Assembly (NCBI RefSeq): GCF_009903625.1
Contig: NZ_CP047569.1
Span: 4,611,001-4,675,000, forward strand
Source of the DNA: Microbulbifer sp. ALW1
Lineage (GTDB): Bacteria; Pseudomonadota; Gammaproteobacteria; Pseudomonadales; Cellvibrionaceae
Direction of reading: 5' to 3'
DNA: 64,000 bases
In this document: positions 37,662 to 44,912 of the stretch, piece after piece
Numbering within the stretch: position 1 is the first letter of the stretch
How the letters are laid out: the number at the start of each line of letters is the position of its first letter
The notes under the pieces: generated by a model
Seen by the model: only the letters and a program-made list of their open reading frames with translations
What the model was told of the DNA's origin: nothing
Database searches by the model: none
Program-made: the position numbers and the translations under genes

Positions 37662-38075
37662 ATGCAAACTCCCCTGTACCGCATGCTGTTGCTACTGCTC
37701 GCTCTGACCCTCAACGGTCAGGCATTTGCAGCGCCCTGCGGTTCCATCAACGGGGGAAGTGGCGAAGGTAGCGACAGTAACGAAAGTGGCGGCCACCACC
37801 AGATGGCCTCGGCGATGCCCAACCACTGCGACGCAAACGCCAATGCCCACCACTGCCATCAGGGTTCGGGCACCACAGTGGACTCAGCGGATAAGACATC
37901 CGCACAAAGCTGTGAGCAGGCCTGCAGCTGCTGCCCCGGACACTGTGCCAGCGTCATCACCGTTACCGAGCACGCCAGCCAACTCAGCCCCCTGGCCTCC
38001 TACAGCGCCTTCTACTCCAACTCACACGCCTCCCCCCTCCCTGAAGCCCAGTTGCGTCCACCCATTCTTCTCTGA
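37662..38075 (+). CDS. Periplasmic Cys/His-rich small protein (CSCCPxHC type), first gene of the metal cluster
   Basis: A 137-residue protein with signal peptide MLLLLLALTLNGQAFA. The mature chain holds His/Met-rich stretches (GGHHQMASAMPNHCD, ANAHHCHQGS) and the core CEQACSCCPGHCASV near residues 85-100, then a Ser/Tyr-rich tail ending LRPPILL. The protein at 43784 has the same core (CNASCSCCPSHCATV) and the one at 35975 a looser version. The cluster of soft and borderline metal ligands in an exported protein suggests binding of copper or a similar metal. It sits 186 bases before a TonB receptor. The ribosome site is weak, so low expression is possible. Function is inferred. Confidence 0.7.
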   Translation: MQTPLYRMLLLLLALTLNGQAFAAPCGSINGGSGEGSDSNESGGHHQMASAMPNHCDANANAHHCHQGSGTTVDSADKTSAQSCEQACSCCPGHCASVITVTEHASQLSPLASYSAFYSNSHASPLPEAQLRPPILL

Positions 38076-38261
38076 CACGGGATCAGTGCGCCCGGCATAA
38101 ATGTGCCCGGGTCATCCGCAAGAGCGCCAAATTTCCGCGCCACCGCGTACTCCCGTCTGTCGACACTATTTCCATCAGCCTCCGCGACACCTCGAGCCAA
38201 ATAGTGCATCGCAGCAGCGGACGCGACGATAACGAAAAGTCTCCCAGAGAAGGACAACAAC

Positions 38262-40985
38262 ATGAATGCAACAAGCTTCAGACTGACCAGAACCCCGCTG
38301 TTTATCGCCCTCGCCACGGTGGCCGCGGGTTTCTCCCCCATGGCTTCTGCCCAGCAAGCGGGCGAAACCGCGCAAAAACAAATTGAAGAAGTAAACGTCA
38401 CCGGCACCCGCATCAAGCGCGCCGATATTGAAGGCGTGGGCCCGGTCACCGTACTCGATGAAGCCTCCATTGAAGCCAGCGGCTCCAGCTCCCTGGAAGT
38501 GCTGCTGCAATCACTGCCGTCCGCAGCGGGCTTCGGCGGCAACCAGACCAACGCCTACTGGACCTCCAACGGTTACGGCACCGCCCAGATCAACCTGCGC
38601 GGCCTCGGCACCAACCGCACCCTGGTGATGGTCAACGGCCGCCGCGTGGTAAATGGCGGTACCGGCGCCAACAGTAGCGTTGACCTGTCGATGATCCCGA
38701 TGTCCCTGGTTTCCAGCATTGAGGTGCTGAAAGACGGCGCCTCGGCCACCTACGGCGCAGACGCCGTGGCCGGCGTGGTCAACCTGATCACCAAGAAAGA
38801 ATTCGACGGACTGGAAATCGAGGGCAAATACGGCCAGACCGCACTGGGTGACGGCGAGGAAACCGTACTCGACCTGACCTGGGGCGTGTCCGGCGACCGC
38901 GGCAACCTGATGGTGAACATGAGCTACCAGGACAACCAGGCCTCACCACTGGACGCCCGCGTCCCCTGTCCCCTGAATGACGACAGCGAGTGCAGCGGTA
39001 GCTCCTCCACCATTGGCGGCCGCGCCACCCTGCCCGCGGGCGCAGTGCTGGCCGACGGCACCGTGCTGACCGAAAACACCCGTATCAACTTCAACCAGGA
39101 TCCGAATGGCGACGGCAATTTCTACGAGCGCTACGACGGGCTGAAGCACGGCTTCAACTACAACCCCTACTTCAATGCGGTGCAGCCGATCGAGCGCTTC
39201 AGCTTCACCACCCTCGGCAACTACGAGATCTCGGAATCCGCCACCCTGTTCACCGAGCTGATGTACACCAACCGCCAGTCCGGCCAGCCGGCCTCTCCCG
39301 GCAGCCTGGCCGACATCGCCTACAGCGCGGATCATCCCACCAACCCCACCGGTAGCGATTTCGTGCTGGAGCGTCGCCGCCTGCTGGAAAACGGCGCGCG
39401 CGATTTCTACCAGGAAGTGGATACCTGGCGCGTGGTCACCGGTATCGAGGGCGATATCAACGACAACTGGGGCTACGACGTGGCGCTGAACTGGGGCCGC
39501 AACACGGCCACCGACGGCATCGCCAACAACATCAACATGCAGCGCGTGGGCGAAACCCTGGATACCAGCCTGTGCGGTATGAACGGCATCCCCTGTGGCG
39601 ACTACCTGGGTTACGGTGATGTCACCGGAGAAGTACTGGACTACATCGTATTCAGTCAGGAAGGCACCGGCGGCAACGAGCAAAAAAGCGTAAGTGCCAA
39701 CATCAACGGTTCGCTGATGGAATTGCCAGCGGGCACCCTGGGCTTTGCCGCGGGCGTCGAGTGGCGTGAAGACAGCGGCTGGCGCCAGCCGGACTCTCTG
39801 GTTCAGGCGGGCTACGCGCTGGGCAACCAGGAAGATCCGATCAGCGGTTCTACCGAATCCCGCGAGGTCTACGCCGAGGTACTGGTACCACTGCTGGCGG
39901 ACATGCCACTGGTGCAGTCGCTGGATATGGACCTGGCCGTGCGCTACTCCGACTATGACCTGTTCGAGGGCGAGGACACCTACAAGGCCGGCCTCAACTG
40001 GCAAGTAAATGACATGCTGAAAGTGCGCGGCACCATGACCACCGCCTTCCGTGTGCCGAATATCCCGGAGCTGTTCGGCGGCGTGTCCGAGGGCAACCTC
40101 ACCACCACCGATCCCTGTTCCGACTATGCCTCCCTGGATCCGTCCAGCACCCTGTACCAGAACTGTCAGGCAGCCGGTGTACCGCTGAACTACTCCCAGC
40201 TCGGTACCACCATCCTCACCGACCGTGGCGGCAACCCCGACCTCACCCCGGAAAGTGCAGAGACCTTCACCCTGGGTGTGGTACTGCAACCACTGGACGG
40301 CCTGTCGCTCACCGTGGACTACTTCGATATCGAGATCGATGACGCCATCCGGGAGGTATCCGGTTCCACCAAACTGGCCATGTGTTACGAGTCTGCGGGC
40401 CTGAGCCACGCCTTCTGCGCACCGGATCAGCACACCCGCAACCCGGTCAACGGTGACGTGAACTACCTGTCCACACAGAAGTTCAACACCGGTAACGAGG
40501 TGATGCAGGGTATCGACTTCGGTGCCCTGTACGACTTCGACATGTTTGGCCTGTCGCACACTGCAGACTTCAAGGCGTCCTACCTGAAGGAATATGAAAC
40601 CACCGCGTTTGATGGCGACGAGCCGTTCGTGCTCGACGGCTTTATCGGCAGCGGCAACGGCGGCTTCCCGCACTGGCGCGCGAACGCGTCACTGACTACT
40701 CGCGGCAACCAGTGGAGCAGCACCTACTCGGTACGCATGATCGGTGAGGGGGATGACTTCAATGCGGACAGTGGTATCGGCTCCAGCATGCCCAACATCT
40801 TCTACCACAACGTGCAGTTCAACTACGACATGAACGACGCACTGCGGATGAGTGTGGGTATCGACAACCTGTTCGACCAGGAGGCACCGCGGGTCGCCAG
40901 CTGGACCGACGGCAACACCGACACCATGACCTACGACCTGGCCGGCATGCGCAGCTACCTGCGTATGACCTACCGGTTCGACTGA
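38262..40985 (+). CDS. TonB-dependent receptor in the metal cluster
   Basis: A complete 907-residue outer membrane receptor with GAAGGA site before ATG 38262. Signal peptide ends PMASAQQ; TonB-box region IEEVNVTGTRIKRADIEGVG; plug with LRGLGTNRTLVMVNGRRVV and IEVLKDGASATYGADAVAGV; long barrel with one Cys-rich loop (CPLNDDSECSGSSS) and the C-terminal LRMTYRFD. The GTRIKRxDxEG style belongs to a broad class of receptors in Alteromonadales/Cellvibrionales/Xanthomonadales with varied ligands. Its neighbours (Cys/His-rich protein, PepSY proteins, NqrF-like reductase) suggest a metal complex as ligand, with reduction after uptake, but sequence alone does not show it. A 96-base gap separates it from the PepSY gene. 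Confidence 0.88.
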   Translation: MNATSFRLTRTPLFIALATVAAGFSPMASAQQAGETAQKQIEEVNVTGTRIKRADIEGVGPVTVLDEASIEASGSSSLEVLLQSLPSAAGFGGNQTNAYWTSNGYGTAQINLRGLGTNRTLVMVNGRRVVNGGTGANSSVDLSMIPMSLVSSIEVLKDGASATYGADAVAGVVNLITKKEFDGLEIEGKYGQTALGDGEETVLDLTWGVSGDRGNLMVNMSYQDNQASPLDARVPCPLNDDSECSGSSSTIGGRATLPAGAVLADGTVLTENTRINFNQDPNGDGNFYERYDGLKHGFNYNPYFNAVQPIERFSFTTLGNYEISESATLFTELMYTNRQSGQPASPGSLADIAYSADHPTNPTGSDFVLERRRLLENGARDFYQEVDTWRVVTGIEGDINDNWGYDVALNWGRNTATDGIANNINMQRVGETLDTSLCGMNGIPCGDYLGYGDVTGEVLDYIVFSQEGTGGNEQKSVSANINGSLMELPAGTLGFAAGVEWREDSGWRQPDSLVQAGYALGNQEDPISGSTESREVYAEVLVPLLADMPLVQSLDMDLAVRYSDYDLFEGEDTYKAGLNWQVNDMLKVRGTMTTAFRVPNIPELFGGVSEGNLTTTDPCSDYASLDPSSTLYQNCQAAGVPLNYSQLGTTILTDRGGNPDLTPESAETFTLGVVLQPLDGLSLTVDYFDIEIDDAIREVSGSTKLAMCYESAGLSHAFCAPDQHTRNPVNGDVNYLSTQKFNTGNEVMQGIDFGALYDFDMFGLSHTADFKASYLKEYETTAFDGDEPFVLDGFIGSGNGGFPHWRANASLTTRGNQWSSTYSVRMIGEGDDFNADSGIGSSMPNIFYHNVQFNYDMNDALRMSVGIDNLFDQEAPRVASWTDGNTDTMTYDLAGMRSYLRMTYRFD

Positions 40986-41081
40986 GTCCCCTGAGACATT
41001 CACAGCGGCGGGGGGTACACTCCCGCCAGCTGTGCATTTTCTCACCAGCTGTATCCGAGAAAACACCCGAGAATAAAACCA

Positions 41082-41813
41082 ATGCAAACGGCATCCCTTT
41101 CCAGAAAGGTCCACAAGTGGCTGTTTCTGTTTGTCGGCGCCCAGGCCCTGTTGTGGACTCTGAGCGGCGTCTACATGGTGGTGATGGACCTGGACTTTAT
41201 CCACGGCGATCACCTGGTCAAAAACCTGCGCGAGCCGCTGCCGATGGAGCAGGGCACCCTGGCGCCCACCCAGGTATTACTCGAGCGCTATAGCGGGGTG
41301 AAATCCATCCAGCTGAAAGCGCTGCAGGCGTCCCCCTACTACGTGATCCAGGCCGCGGACGGCACGCACCTGGTCGACGCCCGCAGCGGCAGCGAAGTCT
41401 CGCCCATCGATGGCGATCGCGCCCGCGCACTGGCGGAGCACTACTTTTCCGGCAGCCTGTCGGCGGCATCCGCCGAACTGATTACCGACAATCCGCCCAC
41501 CGAGCTGCAGTCCCGCGCACTGCCCCTGTGGCGGGTCAATTTTGACGACCGCTACGGCACCAGTCTCTATATCAGCCCGAATACCGGCGCCCTCGTCACC
41601 CGCCGCCACAACTATTGGCGCGCGTTCGATTTCTTCTGGATGCTGCACATCATGGATTACGAGGAGCGGGAAAATATCCACAATCCGCTGCTGCTGATCG
41701 TCACCCTTGTCAGCCTGACCGGCGTACTCGCCGGCCTGATCCTGCTGTTCTACAGCTTTGCGCGCAGGGAAAAAGCAGCCGGCACCGCGGCCGCGGCGGG
41801 AGGTGCACAATGA
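41082..41813 (+). CDS. PepSY-domain membrane protein
   Basis: A 243-residue protein with an N-terminal membrane helix (FLFVGAQALLWTLSGVYMVV), a periplasmic PepSY-containing part (~40-180) and a C-terminal helix (~205-228) followed by a basic tail (SFARREKAAG). Conserved-looking bits are RKVHKW at the start and FWMLHIMDYEERENIHNP before the last helix; the His residues could carry heme or metal. The same sequence plan forms the N-terminal third of the next protein, so the two arose by duplication. The ATG of the next gene overlaps its stop (ATGA), meaning translational coupling and likely a complex. PepSY-TM proteins often accompany TonB receptors for iron/siderophores and may act in reduction of the imported complex. 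Confidence 0.82.
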   Translation: MQTASLSRKVHKWLFLFVGAQALLWTLSGVYMVVMDLDFIHGDHLVKNLREPLPMEQGTLAPTQVLLERYSGVKSIQLKALQASPYYVIQAADGTHLVDARSGSEVSPIDGDRARALAEHYFSGSLSAASAELITDNPPTELQSRALPLWRVNFDDRYGTSLYISPNTGALVTRRHNYWRAFDFFWMLHIMDYEERENIHNPLLLIVTLVSLTGVLAGLILLFYSFARREKAAGTAAAAGGAQ

Positions 41814-43678
41814 ATTTCATCAAGATCGCGCACAAATGGCTGAGCCTGGTGATCGGCGTGCAACTGGCACTGTGGCTGGCCAGCGGCCTCGCCTTTGCTC
41901 TGCTGGATTCCAATATCGTCAGCGGCCGCCATCTGGCCGAGCGCCAGGAGACCGCGCCGCTCTCCGCCGGCACATCGCTGGTACCCCATAGCGAGATTGT
42001 CGGCCTTTACCAAAACGCCGGTAGCAGCGTGGTGGATATCCGCCTGCAACCGGGCTTTGACCGCCCGGTGTACCGGGTACAGACCGGTGAAGGGGTCGAG
42101 CTGCGCGATGCGCAAAGTGGCAACCCGCTGGTGATCGACGCTGTGCTGGCCATGGCAATCGCCGCGCGTGATTACGCCGGCGACGACAGCCTGATCGGCA
42201 GCCCGCGGCGCCTGTCACAGCCAAATATGGAATCCCGCCGTCACGACGGGGCGATGTGGCGTGTCGATATTGCGGACGAAGGCAATACCAGCCTGTATAT
42301 CTCCGCCGCGGACGGCCGCGTACTCGAGCGCCGCAACGACACCTGGCGGCTGTTCGATATCTTCTGGATGCTGCACATCATGGACTACACCGAGCGCCAG
42401 GATTTCAACAATCCGTTCGTGGTGATTTTCGGTATCGGTGCCCTGCTGCTGTCCATTTCCGGCTGTGTGATGCTGTTTTCCAGCTTCTCCCGCCACGACT
42501 TCAATCTGGCCGCCAAGTTGCGCCGCAGCAAGGTGGCAGTGACGCTGCTCGATCAGGCAGCCACCCCGGTGCAGGAGCTGGCGTTGCCGAGTGGCGTCAA
42601 CCTGTTCGATGGCCTTGCCGCCAGTGGTGTGCAACTGCCCTCCAACTGTGGCGGCGGCGGTAGCTGCGGCCTGTGCCAGGTGCAGCTCGACGCCGACGCG
42701 CCGATCACCAGCAGCGAGAAAGCCCTGCTGTCCGCGGCGCAACTGGCCGCCGGCCAGCGTCTCGCCTGTCAGCAGCGCGCCGTGGCCGCCACCCGCCTGA
42801 CACTGGATGACAGTGTGCTGCAGGCCGGTGCCTTCACCGCCGAGGTCCAGGATACCCGCTTCCTGACGCCCTTCATCAAGGAGATCCGGTTGACGCCCCG
42901 AGGCCAGCGTCCGTTCGGCTTCCGCGCAGGCGGATTTGTGCAGGTGGAGATTCCTCCGCACCGGCTGCGCCTCGCCGATACACCGCTCGATTCTCAGTAC
43001 AGCGACGACTGGCAGCCCTGGCTCGGCGCCGCCGGTAGCAACCATGCATCACCACTGCGTCGCTCCTATTCCATGGCGAATGCGCCCCATGAAGCTACCA
43101 ATGCGAGCGGCGATGATTCCATCCTGTTGAACGTGCGGATACAGCCGCCCCCCGCCGGAAAGGAAGCCCTGCCCGCGGGCGCCGGCTCCAGCTATATGTT
43201 CAATCTGCAGCCGGGCGACCAGGTCCAGCTGAGCGGCCCATTCGGCAGCTTCCATGTGCAGGACAGCGAGCGCGAGATCATCCTGATCGGCGGCGGTGCC
43301 GGTATGGCGCCACTGCGCTCGATGATTGTCGACCAGTTACGCAATCGCGGCACACAGCGGCCAATGCGTTTCTGGTACGGCGCACGCAATCTGCGCGAGG
43401 TGTTTTATACGGAACTGTTCGATGAACTGGCGCAGCAGCACGACAACTTCCAGTGGCAGCTGGGCCTGTCGGACCCGCGTCCGCAAGATGCCTGGGAGGG
43501 TGCGACCGGCTTTATCAGCGATATCGCCGCGGACATTTACTTGCGCCAGCATGCGGACATCGGCAATTGCGAATTTTATCTGTGTGGACCGCCCGCCATG
43601 CTGCGCGCAAGTATCGCCATGCTGAAGCGACTCGGCGTGCGCGAAGAGCAAATCGCATTTGATGATTTCGGCAATTGA
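41810..43678 (+). CDS. PepSY membrane domain fused to an NqrF-like 2Fe-2S/FAD/NADH reductase
   Basis: A 622-residue protein from the ATG at 41810 overlapping the previous stop. Residues 1-~235 copy the PepSY protein (HKWLSLVIGVQLALWLASGL, then FWMLHIMDYTERQDFNNP and a membrane helix). Residues ~245-330 are a plant-type ferredoxin with Cys280, Cys286, Cys289 and Cys320 (C-x5-C-x2-C-x30-C). Then comes an FNR module: FAD motif RRSYSMANAP, NAD motif GGGAGMAPLRSM, YLCGPPAM and the C-terminal DDFGN. These are the features of NqrF, the electron-input subunit of the Na+-NADH:quinone reductase, but no other nqr gene is near and the anchor is PepSY. It is probably an inner-membrane NADH reductase passing electrons across the membrane to a metal complex or heme in the PepSY part. 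The electron acceptor is inferred. Confidence 0.87.
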   Translation: MNFIKIAHKWLSLVIGVQLALWLASGLAFALLDSNIVSGRHLAERQETAPLSAGTSLVPHSEIVGLYQNAGSSVVDIRLQPGFDRPVYRVQTGEGVELRDAQSGNPLVIDAVLAMAIAARDYAGDDSLIGSPRRLSQPNMESRRHDGAMWRVDIADEGNTSLYISAADGRVLERRNDTWRLFDIFWMLHIMDYTERQDFNNPFVVIFGIGALLLSISGCVMLFSSFSRHDFNLAAKLRRSKVAVTLLDQAATPVQELALPSGVNLFDGLAASGVQLPSNCGGGGSCGLCQVQLDADAPITSSEKALLSAAQLAAGQRLACQQRAVAATRLTLDDSVLQAGAFTAEVQDTRFLTPFIKEIRLTPRGQRPFGFRAGGFVQVEIPPHRLRLADTPLDSQYSDDWQPWLGAAGSNHASPLRRSYSMANAPHEATNASGDDSILLNVRIQPPPAGKEALPAGAGSSYMFNLQPGDQVQLSGPFGSFHVQDSEREIILIGGGAGMAPLRSMIVDQLRNRGTQRPMRFWYGARNLREVFYTELFDELAQQHDNFQWQLGLSDPRPQDAWEGATGFISDIAADIYLRQHADIGNCEFYLCGPPAMLRASIAMLKRLGVREEQIAFDDFGN

Positions 43679-43687
43679 GCGGAAAAA

Positions 43688-43720
43688 CGGCGCGCACCGG
43701 AAACCTTTCGGTGCGCGCCG
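43688..43720 (+). terminator. Strong GC hairpin after the PepSY-reductase gene
   Basis: CGGCGCGCACCG (43688-43699) pairs perfectly with CGGTGCGCGCCG (43709-43720). There is no T run, so it may pause or stabilise rather than terminate. It lies ten bases after the stop. Confidence 0.5.
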
Positions 43721-43783
43721 CTGTCCACTTGCCATAGTGACTAGCAACCCCTAACTTCGGGCTTCAATCAAAAACCGGCTGAC

Positions 43784-44200
43784 ATGCAAAGATTTATCGC
43801 ACGGATCATGGCAACGCTTATGTTGCTGTCTGTCTTCGGACAGGCGGCCGCACAGCCGTGCGCGGAAATGTCAGCCGCTACGATGGACATGAGTAGCGAA
43901 GCGGCTCACCACGCGCCAGTGGATAACCCGCAGCCATCCGCGCATTGTGGAGACATGCCCGCAGCGCCGTCGGCCACCAGCGCTGATCACTGTGCACAGT
44001 CCTCCGCTACCGGTATGAACGCCTCTGGCGAGCCTTGCAATGCGAGCTGCAGTTGTTGCCCCAGCCACTGCGCAACGGTGTTGCCGCCGGTGGAGACCGG
44101 GGGTATCCCCATGCCTCGCACTGCCCTGCAAGTGACCTACCGGGATCTCGCCTCGTCTGCCGAGCCCGAATCCCTGATCAAACCACCCAGGTCTGCCTGA
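43784..44200 (+). CDS. Periplasmic Cys/His-rich small protein (CSCCPxHC type), second copy
   Basis: A 138-residue protein with signal peptide MATLMLLSVFGQAAAQ. Met- and His-containing stretches (EMSAATMDMSSEAAHH) lead to the core CNASCSCCPSHCATV around residues 85-100, a Pro-rich bend and the tail ESLIKPPRSA. It is clearly related to the protein at 37662 and more loosely to that at 35975. It is followed by DUF411 and the copper oxidase, so copper is its most likely ligand. It probably acts in the periplasm as a copper buffer or as a signal to a regulator, as proposed for CopL-like proteins; this is inference. Confidence 0.7.
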   Translation: MQRFIARIMATLMLLSVFGQAAAQPCAEMSAATMDMSSEAAHHAPVDNPQPSAHCGDMPAAPSATSADHCAQSSATGMNASGEPCNASCSCCPSHCATVLPPVETGGIPMPRTALQVTYRDLASSAEPESLIKPPRSA

Positions 44201-44380
44201 CCCGGGGATCCCCGCGCGCCCACTGGCGTGCTTTTCCCTCACACAAATTGCCGCGACACCAGCGCTGTCCGCTTCGTCGCCGCATACGTTTTCCTGTCGC
44301 CCGCGATTCCACTTTCTAAATCGGGCCACAGCACCTTTACAAAAACAGCACCGTTTCCAACACAAGGTTGAAACCAATTT

Positions 44381-44905
44381 ATGAAACAGAATATTTTTCT
44401 GCGCAGCCTCGCCATTTCCGCACTGCTCGCCCTGACCGCCTGTGCCAAAGCCGATCACGATCATGACGTGAGTGAAGACAGCGCCGATGTGACCTCCGCG
44501 GCCATTACTTCAACACTGACCACCTATAAAAGCGCCACTTGCGGCTGCTGCAAATTGTGGGTGGAGCACGCCGCGGACAACGGTTTCGAAGTCAACGCGC
44601 AGAATGTTTCGGACCTGAATGCCGTCAAGGACAAGTACCAGATTGCCGCGGAATTCCAATCCTGCCACACCAGCGTGTCGCCGAACGGCTATGTTTTCGA
44701 AGGGCATATCCCGGCAAAACTGATTCGCCAGTTCCTGCAAAATCCACCTGCGGGTGCCCGTGGCCTTGCCGTACCCGCCATGCCGCTGGGCAGCCCCGGT
44801 ATGGAAGTGGGCGACCGTTTCACCCCCTACAAGGTGCTGCAGCTCAATAAAGATGGCAGCACCACGGTATACGCGAGCATCGATCATTTTGAACAACAAC
44901 ACTGA
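44381..44905 (+). CDS. DUF411 metal-binding lipoprotein
   Basis: A 174-residue protein with a lipobox-like signal (LAISALLALTACAKADHDHD) and a His/Asp-rich linker. The DUF411 domain follows: YKSATCGCCKLWVEHAADNG, FQSCHTSVSPNGYVFEGHIP and a C-terminal GLAVPAMPLGSPGME stretch. The CGCC pair, the Cys-His of QSCHT and the Met-rich end are likely copper ligands in the periplasm. DUF411 proteins are regularly found with copA/copB type resistance genes, and here the copper oxidase starts eight bases after the stop. The 180-base gap before the gene shows no other feature apart from a possible promoter. Confidence 0.88.
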   Translation: MKQNIFLRSLAISALLALTACAKADHDHDVSEDSADVTSAAITSTLTTYKSATCGCCKLWVEHAADNGFEVNAQNVSDLNAVKDKYQIAAEFQSCHTSVSPNGYVFEGHIPAKLIRQFLQNPPAGARGLAVPAMPLGSPGMEVGDRFTPYKVLQLNKDGSTTVYASIDHFEQQH

Positions 44906-44912
44906 GGTACTC

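Noticed and set aside
38943..40673. A 576-codon open frame opposite the TonB receptor
   Set aside because: It is antisense to a clear receptor gene in high-GC DNA and shows no domain or signal.
41810..43678. Annotating this gene as nqrF of the Na+-translocating NADH:quinone reductase
   Set aside because: The N-terminal third is PepSY, and no other nqr genes are near; only the C-terminal modules match.
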